64,000 nt of DNA from Asterella californica. Its lineage: Eukaryota; Streptophyta; Marchantiopsida; Marchantiales; Aytoniaceae. Every line of letters begins with the position of its first letter. Within the stretch, counting starts at the first letter, position 1. Shown one piece after another: positions 1 through 11,306 of the stretch. Made by a program: the position numbers and the translations under genes. The stretch is from positions 7,688,001 to 7,752,000 of the forward strand of contig JAYKYS010000012.1 of the NCBI GenBank assembly GCA_036924285.1, written 5' to 3'. The notes beneath the pieces are model-generated. The model ran no database searches and was not told the origin of the DNA. It saw nothing but the letters and a program-made list of their open reading frames with translations.

Positions 1-1303
1 ATTGACAGAGATTTGGAGAGTACTCTGTTTTTTCAGAAAGATTTTTCTCAAGCGATGTGCTTTACTTTGGAGAAGAGGTTTGAAGATAATTCTATCAATA
101 GTTGTTTCAAGATTATGAACCCTCTTTTGATATCTTCAACAGCCTTAGCCATAAGAGAATGAGGTGTACAGAGATAACTTCTCTTTTTGACTTTTTTGGA
201 CAAGATCTATCGTTCAGTTCGGATAGTACTCAAAAAGCTCTAATTTTTTCTCTAAAAGATCGGAATTCAAAGATGAATTCTGATCTTTTAAGATTCACTG
301 CAGATCAGAATGACCAGAGAAGCGGTTTAACGACTTGTGGTTCATGTTGTCTGATGATGAAATATACTAAAGTCATTATCCAAATTTATTTACGTTGGTC
401 AATATTGCAGACATTCAGTGTTTTTCCACAATTATTTGTGAACGAGCTTTTTCTATCCAGAACTCTATCAAGATCAAGTTTAGAAATAAACTACTTCTAA
501 CCGAATGAGTTTAAAAGTTACAGGAGGAGACGAAGAACTTCTTTCTGAAGTTGTTTCTGTGTGGAGAAAGAGCGTTGAGTATAGATACATGTACGCACAT
601 CTTGCTGTGCATTTGAGTTCGGCTTCTTCGGATCGAGATTCTTGTAGTGCTTCTGTGTCTGAAAGTTAGTTGTTTGACAAGAGTTGAGTCAGGTCTGAAT
701 ATTTTCTCTTTTCTGTGGTTGCATCTGTGTGTGTGGGAGTTCTTGGGAACCCGCTCTGAAATACAGTTCTCAGTTGTATTCCAAAGGGGGTTGGATCTCA
801 GTTGTCCAGTTGCCCAGTTGGGGTTCTGGAGTTGAATTCTTGCAAGAGGTGTTTACATTCAAAATGTGTATAATATTTTTTAGTACAACTTATTGTCTCG
901 ATACAGAACTCTAATTGTCTTAAGGCTTCATCTCGTCCTGCTGGAAAACATCTATGATTCTTACGTGGTATTCACAGAAACACACAAGTTAGATAGGGGT
1001 GGAATCAAAGAAACGGACTTAAAAGAAATTGGATTTTTGAAAGATAACTCGTGTAATCGAAAAAAACTGCTTATTTAAAAACACAGTCGGAACATTTGTA
1101 GAAGGATACTCTCTTTAATTATCATTGGAAAGTTTATGCTTTACGTTAAATTTCACGGAAGGTTCCGGAAGTAAAACAATGCCACCGATCTCCTGTAATG
1201 ATTTTCCGGTGAAAAGTAGTTTTTACTAAGCAACCTCCCCGAACCTCACTGGGCACTCTCTCGAAACGTTTACATCTTGGGCACTTCTCCCTTTGGTGCA
1301 GTC
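1..1303 (+). pseudogene. hAT-related (ZNF862-like) transposase relic, copy 1, 3' part
   Basis: This is the 3' end of a decayed transposase copy, cut by the left edge of the window. It is collinear with 3251-4596 at clearly recognisable nucleotide similarity. The translation has the C-terminal hAT dimerisation style (CERAFSIQNSIKIKFRNK near 440-490) but is broken by stops and shifts. The part from about 600 on is probably 3' untranslated or terminal sequence shared by both copies; similarity ends abruptly at about 1303 after GGTGCAGTC. The family assignment rests on the better-preserved second copy. No function is expected. Confidence 0.6.
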
Positions 1304-1944
1304 ATGCTGTTGTTTGCGATAGGTAGTTCATTGCTTGGTGTATAGTCTACTTTTTTGTTCAGGTTGCATCGTAACGTTTGTTTGTATATTCTATGTACGT
1401 GCATTGGATTGTCCAGAAAAGACAATGCTTTTTTGATCATGAGGGTACCGTCCAGTAGAGAGAACTGTGAAGAAGGACTGAGCTTCTTCGGTAGAGACTT
1501 AGGACTCAAGAAAGAACTGTCAAGAAGAGTTGAGCTTCTAAAGTCAAGACTCGAGAGGGAGCTATCGAGGAGAAGGGTCTATCTAGAAGGAACGGAGCTT
1601 CGACAATAGAGAACCAGAAGAGAACTATCGAGTTTCAGAACACCTCGATTCTTTTCATAACTCATTGTGAACGGATATCGTTGCAAGTTAGCTTTAGATA
1701 TATTTGTGGCACATCTTTTTCTTGATTATCTAGAGCTGAGAGCAATGAAGAGACAGAAGTGCCTTTTTTATTGTGGTCTCACGTCTAAGAAGATAATTGT
1801 ATAGTTACCATCTATCGAGGTAGATAGTGTAGGCTTAGATGAGAGCAATAGTACTGGACGTTTCACTGTCATAGAAAAGACAAAAATCTTACATAATCGT
1901 AAGACTTGGAATGATAAATAGCTGCTTTATTTTGACTGGATCCG
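1304..1944. other. Unassigned spacer between the two hAT-like relics
   Basis: No coding exon is recognised. It may hold the 5' terminal part of the second relic, but no terminal inverted repeat or 8-bp target duplication was found by eye. Confidence 0.4.
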
Positions 1945-3870
1945 CTTCGATCTTTTCATTAGCCGAGTATTTTGTAAACTTTACGAGAAAGGTAGGGGGC
2001 GAGGATATTTTGCTACGAGAGGATCTGGAAATGTTAGGACCTCTGCGTTCAATGACCATGCTGACTCAAATCAGCATAAGACAATACTGATTGCAAAATT
2101 TCTGGATGGAAAAACCTTAGAGAAAGCTATGACAACTATGAGAGCGACTTGTGATAAAACAGTGCTAACACTGTTTCGTGTTGCTTATTTTATTGATTAA
2201 GAAGGTATTTCTTTCTCGAAGGTTTTGAAACTCAATAAGATGCTTCGTTTTGTTACTGATGACATAACCACTTCCATGTATCAAGACGCGAGAGTTGTGT
2301 TAGAGATTATCTTCTGTATTAGTCAGATTATCCACAAGTGCGTCTTAGACAAAGTAAGAGAGTCTCCTTTCTTTGGGTAATGGTGGACAAATCGATTGAT
2401 ATATACGTGATCAATCATCTTGTGATTTTTGCTATCTTTTTTGATGAAGGTGTAGTGAAAATTTTCTCGGGTTGTTGCAAATGCGATTAAAAGACTCTGA
2501 AGCTATCTTTGCTATAATGCGTCTTATTTCCGACTGTAACTTGGAGTCCGATCGTTTTATGAGATTCGATCCGGATGATACGAGCACCATGATCGGTGTT
2601 CAAAATGACATTGCATCGCATTTAAAAAGAATGATTGATCCTCATATGCTTTCCTTACATTGTATCGCACATCAAACTAACTAAGCAAGTCTAGTCATAG
2701 CTCAAACTCCTGACCGCAGCGAGATTAGTGACGATGTGAATGATATCTTTAATACATTTGCATCCTACTTCTAGAGTAGATCCAAGCGTAAGGCAAGTCT
2801 GTCATCATTACAAGAAGCTTTGAATGATGCACGAAAGTGCATGAAGCGACACTTGAAGATCCGAAAGCTAAGTCGTTGCCATGCTATTACCAATGTTTGT
2901 GATAGTTATGAGTAGGTCTTAGTTTACTTTCGTGATGTTGTAAAATCTGACGATTGTGTGACAAAATCTTTGTTCGAGAAGCTTGGATCTTTCAGGAAGC
3001 TTGTATTATTTGGCTCATATTCTAGAGATTGAAAAAAGCTTTCCAGAATCTCTCCATTGATTGTTCTAATTACGTCCTCTAGTGAGGACTAGATTGGTGT
3101 TAACTTTTTAATGGAGATCAAAGATCTCAACGCTAAGACACAAGATACCATATTCTGTCAGAATATAATCGTCTTGGTGGTTATCTGAAGCGCCTTCAGT
3201 ATGAACTAAGAGATAAAACGTTTCACTCTGTGATTTTGAAGAGAGATCGCAATGGCAGAGATTTGGAGATTGCTCTACTTTTTCAGAAAGATTTTTCTCA
3301 AGCGATGTGCTCTGCTTTGCAGGAGAGGTTCGAAGATAATTCTGTCATTAGTTGTTTCAAGGTTTTGAACTCTCTTTTGATGCCTTCAACAGCCTTAGCC
3401 GTAAGAGAATGGGGTGTGAGAGAGAGAGCTTCGCCTTGTGACTTTTCTGGACAAGATCTATCATTCAGTTTGGGTAGTACTCAAAAAACTCTAATTTCTT
3501 CTTCTCTAAAAGATCTGAATTCAGAGGTGAATTTTGATCTTTTAAGATTCAATGCAGATCATAATGACTAGAGAAGCGGTTTAATGACTTGTGGTTCCTG
3601 CTGTCTCGTGTTGAAGTGTACGAGGTCAGTATCCAAATTTATTTACGTTGACCAATATTACACATATTCAGTGTGCTTCCACAACTATCTATGTACGAGC
3701 TTTTTCTATCCACAACTTTATCAAGATCAAGTTTAGAAATAAACTACAATCTAAACATCTTCAGGTCACGATGCGAATGAGTTTAAAAGTTAATGGAGGA
3801 AACGAGGAACTTCTTTCTGAAGTTGTTTCTCCGTGGAGAAACAGGTTGAGTATAGACACATGTACGCACA
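1945..3870 (+). pseudogene. hAT-related (ZNF862-like) transposase relic, copy 2
   Basis: Translation in several frames gives a recognisable ZNF862/DUF4371-type transposase-derived protein in order: a BED/TTF-like N-terminal zinc-finger region (GNVRTSAFNDHADSNQHK near 2025-2090), a central RNase-H-like part (TSTMIGVQNDIASHLKR and LSLHCIAHQTN near 2580-2680), and a C-terminal hAT dimerisation segment (RAFSIHNFIKIKFRNKLQSK near 3690-3760). Stop codons and frameshifts interrupt it throughout (for example stops near 2200 and 2380), so it cannot make a full protein. The longest surviving open pieces are 2472-2684 and 3230-3571. The family call is from motif recognition only. Confidence 0.65.
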
Positions 3871-4596
3871 TCTTGCTGTGCATTTGAGTTCGACTTCTTT
3901 GCATCAAGGTTCTTACAGTGCTCCAGTGTCTGAAAGTTAGTTGTTTGAAAAGAGTTGAGTCAGGTCTGAATATTTTCTCTTTTCTGTGGTTGCATCTGTG
4001 TGTGTGGGAGTTCTTGGGAACCCGCTCTGAAATACAGTTCTCAGTTGTATTCCAAAAGGGGTTGGATCTCAGTTGTCCAGTTTCCCAGTTGGGGTTCTGG
4101 GGGTTCAATTCCCGCAAGAGTTGTTTACATTCGAAATGTGTATAATATATTTTAGTACAACTTATCACCGCGATACAGAAATCTAATCGTCTTAAGACTT
4201 CATCTCGTCCTGCTGGAAAACATCTATGTGATTATGGTACTCACAGAAACACACAAGTTAGATAGTGGTGGAATCAAAGAAACTGACTTAAAAAAATTTG
4301 GATTTCAGAAAGAGAACTCGTGTAATCAGAAAAGAACTGCTTATTTAAAAACACAGTCGGAAACTTTGTAGAAGGATACTACATTCTCGGAAAAATCCTT
4401 ACTCTCTTTAATTATAATTGGAAAGTTTACGCTTTACGTTCAATTTCACGGAAGGTTCCGGAAGTACAACAATGCCACCGATCTCCTGTAATTATTTTCC
4501 GGCGGAAAGCAGTTTTTCCTAATCAACCTCACCGAACCTCGCCGGGCACTCTCTCGGAACGTTTACATCTTGGGCACTTCCCGCTTTGGTGCAGTC
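3251..4596 (+). repeat. Direct repeat of 1-1303 (3' half of hAT-like relic)
   Basis: The sequence from about 3251 runs parallel to position 1 onward, with shared long stretches such as the block around 700-800 / 3960-4060. Both copies lose similarity at the same point (1303 / 4596), suggesting a common element terminus. The copies differ by many substitutions and small indels, so the duplication is old. Confidence 0.7.
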
Positions 4597-5260
4597 CATT
4601 TGACGAAGCTGAACAGGCGGCCAACATGCTACATGTACATACCTCTCGTGCTTCCGTTGGCACCATAATCAATCCCAACGCTTGTTTAATGTCCTTCTCG
4701 TTTTTTTCCGACCTTACGAACCTTGGATTTCAAATGGATGATGCTGCAGCAGTTGCAGAGCTTGCAACACACAGGTGGTCTTTCCTCAGAAGATCAGATC
4801 CGTTTGTTGCGCAAGCTACCCTTTCGTGTCTACATTGACTGGAGGAGCCGTTTGTTGGGGAACCTGCTTGTACTTTAGTATTGCTATCCTCACGGGTCAC
4901 CATTTGGTCCCCGTGAGATAGGTTGTCCAACTCCGCTTGAACCTCTGTACCAGGTTCCAGGTAGATATAAGAGTCCGCAAGACTTCTGCACCCACGAACA
5001 TAGTATGCCGTATGAAGTGATGTAAAACCTTAAATCTTTGCCGTGTTGCAGATCAAATCACGATTTTTAAGTCTCTCAAGAAGCGAAACGAAAATAAAGA
5101 TGAGTAAGGTTAAGCTTCGATCCTTCCGAAATTGAAGAAGTTACACGCGTTGAAGAAACTTTGTGCAATCGAGTTTCTACTTCTATGTTGTTTCGGATCC
5201 GGAAATGGCAAGGAAAGTGCACCTCAAGTCCGGATTCCGGTGTCAACCATTATATCGGCA
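4597..5260. other. Intergenic region, no gene recognised
   Basis: Only short open frames without recognisable domains are present. The right part is upstream sequence of the MES-like gene. Confidence 0.4.
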
Positions 5261-5263
5261 GTG

Positions 5264-5295
5264 TGTACTTTCCTCTGAGACCCGTGGAAAGTACA
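5264..5295 (+). promoter_or_regulatory. Perfect 10-bp inverted repeat upstream of the MES-like gene
   Basis: TGTACTTTCC (5264-5273) and GGAAAGTACA (5286-5295) are perfect inverted arms with a 12-bp spacer, about 65 bp before the TATA-like box. A related half-site, GGAAAGTGCA, lies at about 5212. This could be a dimeric transcription-factor site; no factor is assigned. Confidence 0.35.
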
Positions 5296-5358
5296 TTTGC
5301 TGGTTGCTGCAACTGGCTCTCCTCGTGGAACAGAGTGCATGAAACTAGAAGTTCCCTT

Positions 5359-5367
5359 GCATAAAAG
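5359..5367 (+). promoter_or_regulatory. TATA-like box of the MES-like gene
   Basis: GCATAAAAG lies about 105 bp upstream of the chosen ATG at 5470, a plausible distance for a core promoter plus 5' UTR. A second TATA-like TTATAAACC lies near 5415. Confidence 0.35.
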
Positions 5368-5469
5368 CCAGCATAACTTTACAGTTCTCACTCGAGTTGA
5401 GACTTCGGTTTCGTTATAAACCTTTCCTTCCTCTCCTCGTTCGCATCCACTCGCAGGTTACTTTCAAAT

Positions 5470-8400
5470 ATGGATAGGAATACAATGTCCCGAGCACTCG
5501 CGACCATGTTGCTACTCTGCTGCATGCCTCTGGCTTCGTTGTCGACCGCTATCAATGCAGATCAGGGTTCGGTAAGAACTATCTCCTCTCCTCTGACACT
5601 TCCACTCTGTCCTCTCGAGCGAGGATCCGGGTGATGCATGGGATCCTTAGACTTGGCAGATCCTCTGAATATGATTATGAACCAGCAAACCGGCCAAGAC
5701 CGCAAGCTTTCACTGGTTGAAGTCACCGTCAGAATCTAGAGAGACGATATAGGAGAAAGGTTCACGGATATTCTGAACGCTGCAGGCATATATGTACATC
5801 TTACATGTTCACAAGTATGTCTTTTACTGGGAATGATGAAGCCAGTAAGCATCGATTTTCTTTGGATCACTTGTCTCGTTCATGCTTGTGTACTCCGTGC
5901 ACAATCACGGAATATTATATTCTAATTTCTTTTTGCTTATAGACGTCACTGCATGCGTTTGTCTTTTGCTATACTTTAGCATACTTATACGTCGATTGTG
6001 AAAACCGGAAGGGAAGGTGGGGAAGTTTTGGTCGCATAGTGTATTCTGTTGTATTGTCAGACAGTTAAGAAAGGGACGTACTCGGGGAGTAACAGCTAAA
6101 CGGAGAGAGTAGCTATGAAACCCGGAAAGGAGGGAAGAATGAGTTTAGACCAGGATAAATCGCTAACGCATAGCCCCGCAATTCCACTGCAAGCGTATCA
6201 ACGCTCGCCTCTCGTATGAATCAGCGAGAGCGTTGGCTGAGGTCTCGTGTCTTGGGTGTTTTATCAGCTCGTTTCCTTATCGGTTGTACTCGAGCAGCAG
6301 AGCGGACGTTAAAGCGTACTGTCTAAGGAGGACAATAACACTGTGTCGACTAGATCTGTTATATATCGGGTTTGTGCGTGCTATACATGTTGAACCCGGA
6401 AACGCGAAACCTCAGACCCAGGTGGGTGATCGAGGCGGTGCGTGAGCTTAAACCCTGCTCTTGCTTCAGCGAGGAGAGGGTACTAATCATTCCACCAACC
6501 TCAGCGGGCCCTTATGAATTGCTTGATGGATACTCTAGCCAAAATCCTTTTAAGGATCCTGACTCGGATTCTCTGGCGCAAGAATGATCACATCATTCAA
6601 AGAATAGCGGTCCCTGCAAGTTTTACAAGCATCAAGTACACGTTCGTTGTTGTTGTCTACAAGTGCTTTCCCGAGTGCGCAGCCGCTGCTGCAGTCAAAG
6701 CTCGATGCTCCCGGAACTCGTCCTCCGGCGCTCTCCGCACCACGTTCTGATTCCCCACTGCTCCCACTCAAGCATCGACATTGTTTACAAGTGCTTTCCC
6801 CGCAGCAGTGTAGTCTGAGATGATAAAATCAGAAATAATCGAGATTGAAAACCAAAGATATTGCTGGTTGTTTCTGAACAACGACCGCGTATTAGAATAG
6901 ACTTTCAGTGTCACAGTGTAGGCCTTTGGCAGTTACAGACTGTGGATTACACCTCATGGCATGCGCACTGGCAATTCCGTGGAAGATTGAGCGATTGTTT
7001 ACAAATCTTCAGTCCACAAAATCGATCGGATCTTTCAGTAACTGTCAGACAAGTGCGTATGGAGCTTACAGTGAATTCAATCAGAATGCAGCAGAGGAAG
7101 GAGCCAATGAACGAATGATAATCGGTGTTCTTACTAATCGGTTAATCCCATACCTGTGTGCAGACTAACAATACAGCTTCTAAAACTGCTGGGAAAACGT
7201 ACGTGTTCGTGCATGGAGCTTTTGGCGGAGCGTGGTGCTGGTACAAGATCGCCACAATGATGCAAGAGGTCAATTTCAACGTAGTACTGTTGGACCTGGC
7301 TTCCGGTGGAGTTGACAGGACGAGTCCTGATAAAGTGAAGACCATAGCAGATTACTCCAAGCCCCTTACAGATTATTTGTCATCGATCGATATCAAGGTG
7401 CGTGCACGATTTCCTTGGGATTATTCCTGATTACGGCTGTGAGCCAGAATCTTTCTCAGCGCCTCAAGCAAACATATTCATATAGCACTCATCCTCTTTG
7501 ATTGGTGGTGTTATATAATCAACATAGGAAACATTCTCCATGGAGTTTTCCGATTTACATCGTTATTAACTCTGGAATTATATCCTGATTCACTCGTTGA
7601 TCTCAGGTGTTTCCTCGCAAATGAGAATACAATACCCTTAATTCATGGAAAATTTATAAGAAGTAGTGAATCAGAGAACTGAAAATCGCGAAGGTCGTCC
7701 GTTGTACCGCTTAGTTGTACCTAGTCTTTTACCCTAAAATTCCTTGAAGTTATACGTGAGTAAGTCAGTGCTGCTGATGTCTTCTTTTGCTGAAGCAGGT
7801 TATGTTGGTGGGACATGGCACTGGAGGAGCTTCTGTATCGTACGCGATGGAACAATACCCTGAGAAGATTGAGAAGGCGATTTTTGTCCAAGCTGTTATG
7901 CCCAAAAATGGGGAAACTCCTGGCCTCTTTATAAATGGGGTACGTGTCCCGAGCAATCTTTTCATCTCTTGTTTGCCCATTAACAGCATTGAGTGATTTT
8001 GGGGACCGTGACGCAATCAAAATCTCAGAGGATGAAAAGAACAGATGATTGAGCTTCCAACGACTGTTGAAAGTGGCATTAATAGGGAAAGAGGCAGAAG
8101 CTTCCGTCTATGTGATTTCTTTTCGCATTTTACATGAGTCTGGGGTCAATGTCCTGGTCACTGCACCAGATCGATGGCAGTGGCATCCAACTTAATCGAT
8201 GCTCTCCTTATGCTGAAACGCTTCTCGTGCCGTGCAGCACTTGGCAAACCTTGTCGCTCAACACGTCTTGATATATAACTTCAATAACGGGGGAACCACA
8301 GCCACATCAATTTCACCCAACATGACAGTGGCTGCGGATTATTTCTTCAACAGGACTCCACCCGAGGTACATTCGAGATATCCTGAACCCTGGAGTTTGG

Positions 8401-8882
8401 ACATCGCTTTGGAAAAGGGATGCCTAACGCTTTATCTGGACTAATAATTATTCATGTGCTATCTCCAAGCAAACTTGTGATTCTCTGCAGAAGGTTCATG
8501 GTAGTCAGCACGGATGCATCATGTTCCAGTAATAGTGCTGGCATTAACTGGACTCACTTTTGTTTGGAGAACTGAGTGTTCAATCTATATTTGGCTGGCT
8601 TTGCAGGACCAGAATCTGGCCTTGACACTGCTCAATGATTCTCCTTACAGTATCCTCAATGAAGTCATGACACTTACAGACGACAGATATGGATTAGTCA
8701 AACGCTTTTACATCATGACAACAATGGATAGGATTTTTCCTTCGAGCGTACAACAAGAAATATACACTAGAAACCCACCCAAGCAGAAGTTTGTTCTTAA
8801 GAATGGTGACCATGCCTCATTCTTCTCTGAAACCCCTTATTTATTCAACACTCTGAGGAGCTTAGCGAACTCAGAATGGTGA
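5470..8882 (+). CDS. MES-family alpha/beta-hydrolase (methylesterase-like), 5 exons, secreted, nucleophile Ser replaced
   Basis: Exons 5470-5571, 7164-7397, 7799-7939, 8238-8366 and 8607-8882 join in phase 0 at GT-AG borders and give 293 aa. Exon 1 encodes a signal-peptide-like start (MSRALATMLLLCCMPLASLS), so secretion or endomembrane entry is likely. Exon 2 carries the family oxyanion motif VFVHGAFGGAWCW; exon 3 the nucleophile elbow; exon 5 the acid region (TMDRIFP) and the catalytic His (NGDHASFFS). Plant MES proteins hydrolyse methyl esters of hormones such as salicylate, jasmonate and IAA, and need Ser in GHSxGG. Here the elbow reads GHGTGG, with Gly in place of Ser. From memory, some plastid-type plant MES proteins (MES11-15 group) also lack this Ser. 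The protein may therefore be non-hydrolytic, ligand-binding, or use another mechanism. Exon 1 could instead belong to a different start, but its donor and phase fit well. Confidence 0.85.
5986..6197 (+). repeat. Short dispersed repeat in MES-like intron 1
   Basis: This 212-bp block shares its start (TATACGTCGATTGTGAAAACCG with one change), internal GTGAAA..CCGGAAAG motifs and its end (AGCCCCGCAATT..ACTGCAAGCGTA) with 61265-61429. It looks like a non-autonomous interspersed element; terminal inverted repeats are weak at best and no target duplication was identified. Confidence 0.55.
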
Positions 8883-9079
8883 TCATGCTGCAAGGGAGGT
8901 TTTCTATTGTCCAGCCTTCTTAAGAACTAGACAAACTGGTAAGAAGCAGTTACACCTGAATGTCTGTGGTAGATATACAGTAGCAAAAGATCATATTTCT
9001 TCTAGGGACGTATGTAAGAAGAGACCTGTTCTACGAGCTGCGTTCCATTACCATGTAAAACCACTTACCATCAACATAC

Positions 9080-9085
9080 AATAAA
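9080..9085 (+). terminator. Polyadenylation signal of the MES-like gene
   Basis: AATAAA lies about 200 bp after the stop codon at 8880-8882, a reasonable plant 3' UTR length. Confidence 0.4.
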
Positions 9086-9089
9086 ACAC

Positions 9090-11306
9090 CACTTCACTCC
9101 TTGACGAACAATGTGTCATGTGTCTGGAGGCACAAAATCTATGTACCTGATCAGAAGCTGCTTGCGCCCGATCTCCGAGAGCAGAGGAGTGAGTATAGGA
9201 GGAGAGGCAAGGAACTCCGGAAGTGGTCCGTTAAACTAGCTTTTCTCCTGGTATGTGTGCCTGGACTTCTCTTGACGGAAGCGAAATAGAATGCGCGGCT
9301 ATGATTCAAACAAGGCCTGTCTTACGGTCGAAGGATCGAAGGACTGACGACTCTCCTGCTTAAACATTAGAGCGATCCCGGGGATGAGGACGATCGACAC
9401 TCCGCTCGGAACCCCTGCATGGAGAGACAATGGCGCTCCACCGCCCCCACCGCTTTTGTGTTTTCCAGAGTGCGGAGTTGGCTCCAACGATCGATACTCG
9501 TGATAAACAGAACAGCAGCGTGAGAAGCTCACAGTGTTCCCTTGCCTTGGATGTGTTCCAACGTCCAGGGGGCAATCGCAAGCTAGCGAACGATGCGTAA
9601 ACAGGCCGATCGCGAACGAGCGGAACACCTCAGAACAAACTTTAAACCCCAAGTGCCCCTAGAAGTTTGCCTGGTAACCAAGAGAATTCATTTTGCGGAT
9701 TTGCTGTTTGCGAACAAAGAAATTTAACACTTACTGATAGACTTTTCTTGGGAGAACAGAATCATCATCGGTTAAGTAAACACTTAAAGTCGAAGCTCTC
9801 CAGCTTTACACTATGATTCATGGTTGCACGCTTAGAAGATGGAGAGTGTGTTGAGCCTGTGGAAGCTAGTGTCCATTGGAGCAGTGAGCTTCTATCAGAA
9901 GATTACTGATTAGACTGGTCACGTGAATTAGTCTCAAAACTACAGGCTGCCAGGAGAATGACGGCAGCTTGGGTACAATGGCACCTGTATCAGATACTTG
10001 TCTTGTGACTAGTAAGTAACTGACTATCTTGCAAACTCGCCTGACTCGAATTCCATTTGGTCAAAGCACTTGCAGGTTGACAAACTGGTTTGCCTTTAGA
10101 GACTGAGAAATTTAACATTTATGCAAAAAATGATTATAAAATGATTATAGTGATTACGATTTTCATATGAATTTGTACATCTGAAATAAAAAATCAAACT
10201 AAAATTATTCATTGATAGTTCTCAAAGAAAGTGACTTAGCATTGACTTTGAATTTTTATTCTAACTGAATTGACTTCAAATTAATGTTGCTTACTAACTT
10301 CAACAATTATGATAATTCTCAAAAAAACTACTTAAGGGTTTAGGAGAAGGGTTAGGGTCTTAGAAGAAGGGTTAGGGTTCGTCTTAGGGTACAAAGAAAT
10401 GTTAAACGTGAAATAGCTAGCTTCACAACACTGAGATATGTTAAAAATGCAATCAAGAAGCAAATAAAGCTATTCACTAAATTTACAAGTTATGATTCAC
10501 CTCTACGCAAACTATCTAGTATTCACAGAAATAAGTTTAGATGAACATTTCGAGGTTTCTGAGCAGGGAATCTTCTCTTCAGTCTCAAACAGACTTCGCG
10601 GGAAAAACATTTATTCTCCTTCATGCTTTTATACTCACACTTCGATTTTAAGCTACTATATGAATACAGAGTATCCATGGCGCCGTCCATATCAATGGGT
10701 TTGAATAATAAACAGAAGCCCCGTTGCCTGCTCAAGAGGCGACAACAGACCGCTTGTTTGACAACGCAGTAAACAACTGGTCTAGCACGCTAAGTTCGGC
10801 AGTCATGTCAACAAGCCGGAGACACATAGCACAGGGACAAGAATGCAGCTGCTCACATGCAACGTGCACATGGTAGATGCCAGACAAATTCTTCATGTTA
10901 ACGAGTTTCCAAAACTGATCAACTCCAGTTATCCAACAACTCTCGAGACAGTAAAACCACAAGAGGATACCTCTGCAACAAAGAGTTCAAGTAGGCCACT
11001 CCATCTCAAGTTCACCATTGAACTCTCTTCATTGATCCTCAACGAGGGTCCGAACCCTCGTTGAGGATGATGATGGTCATCAAAATCAGAATTCTTCGCC
11101 TTTATAAATTCGTATACAATCATGTGCCTTCTTCACGCACACATGCGCTGCAGGAGTAAATTACATTCCTAATTTCTCAAGGACTCACCAACTTTTGATG
11201 CTGGGATGATTTTTAGCCGACCTACTGATTCTATGATGCTGGGTTGCGAGTGAAAACAACGATGTGAAGACCTACAAATTTAGTGTTAGCTGATCAAAAC
11301 TTCCCT
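9090..11306. other. Convergent intergenic region, no gene recognised
   Basis: This lies between the 3' ends of the MES-like gene (+) and BOP1 (-). The open frames at 9101-9652 and 10492-11123 show no domains or convincing splice structure. Part of it (10100-10330) is AT-rich. A cluster of degenerate telomere-type TTAGGG motifs is annotated separately. Confidence 0.45.
10336..10392 (+). repeat. Degenerate interstitial telomere-like motif cluster
   Basis: AGGGTTTAGG, GGGTTAGGG (twice) and TTAGGGT occur within about 55 bp, interspersed with AGAAG spacers. It resembles plant TTTAGGG telomere repeat fragments rather than an intact array. Confidence 0.4.

Noticed and set aside
4060..4115. A functional tRNA gene
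   Set aside because: There is a B-box-like word but no acceptor-stem pairing or anticodon arm of normal geometry.
9299..9652. 117-codon minus-strand frame between MES-like gene and BOP1
   Set aside because: No domain, no splice partners, and composition typical of random GC-richer sequence.
10336..10392. A true telomere or chromosome end
   Set aside because: The motifs are few, degenerate and inside gene-flanked DNA.
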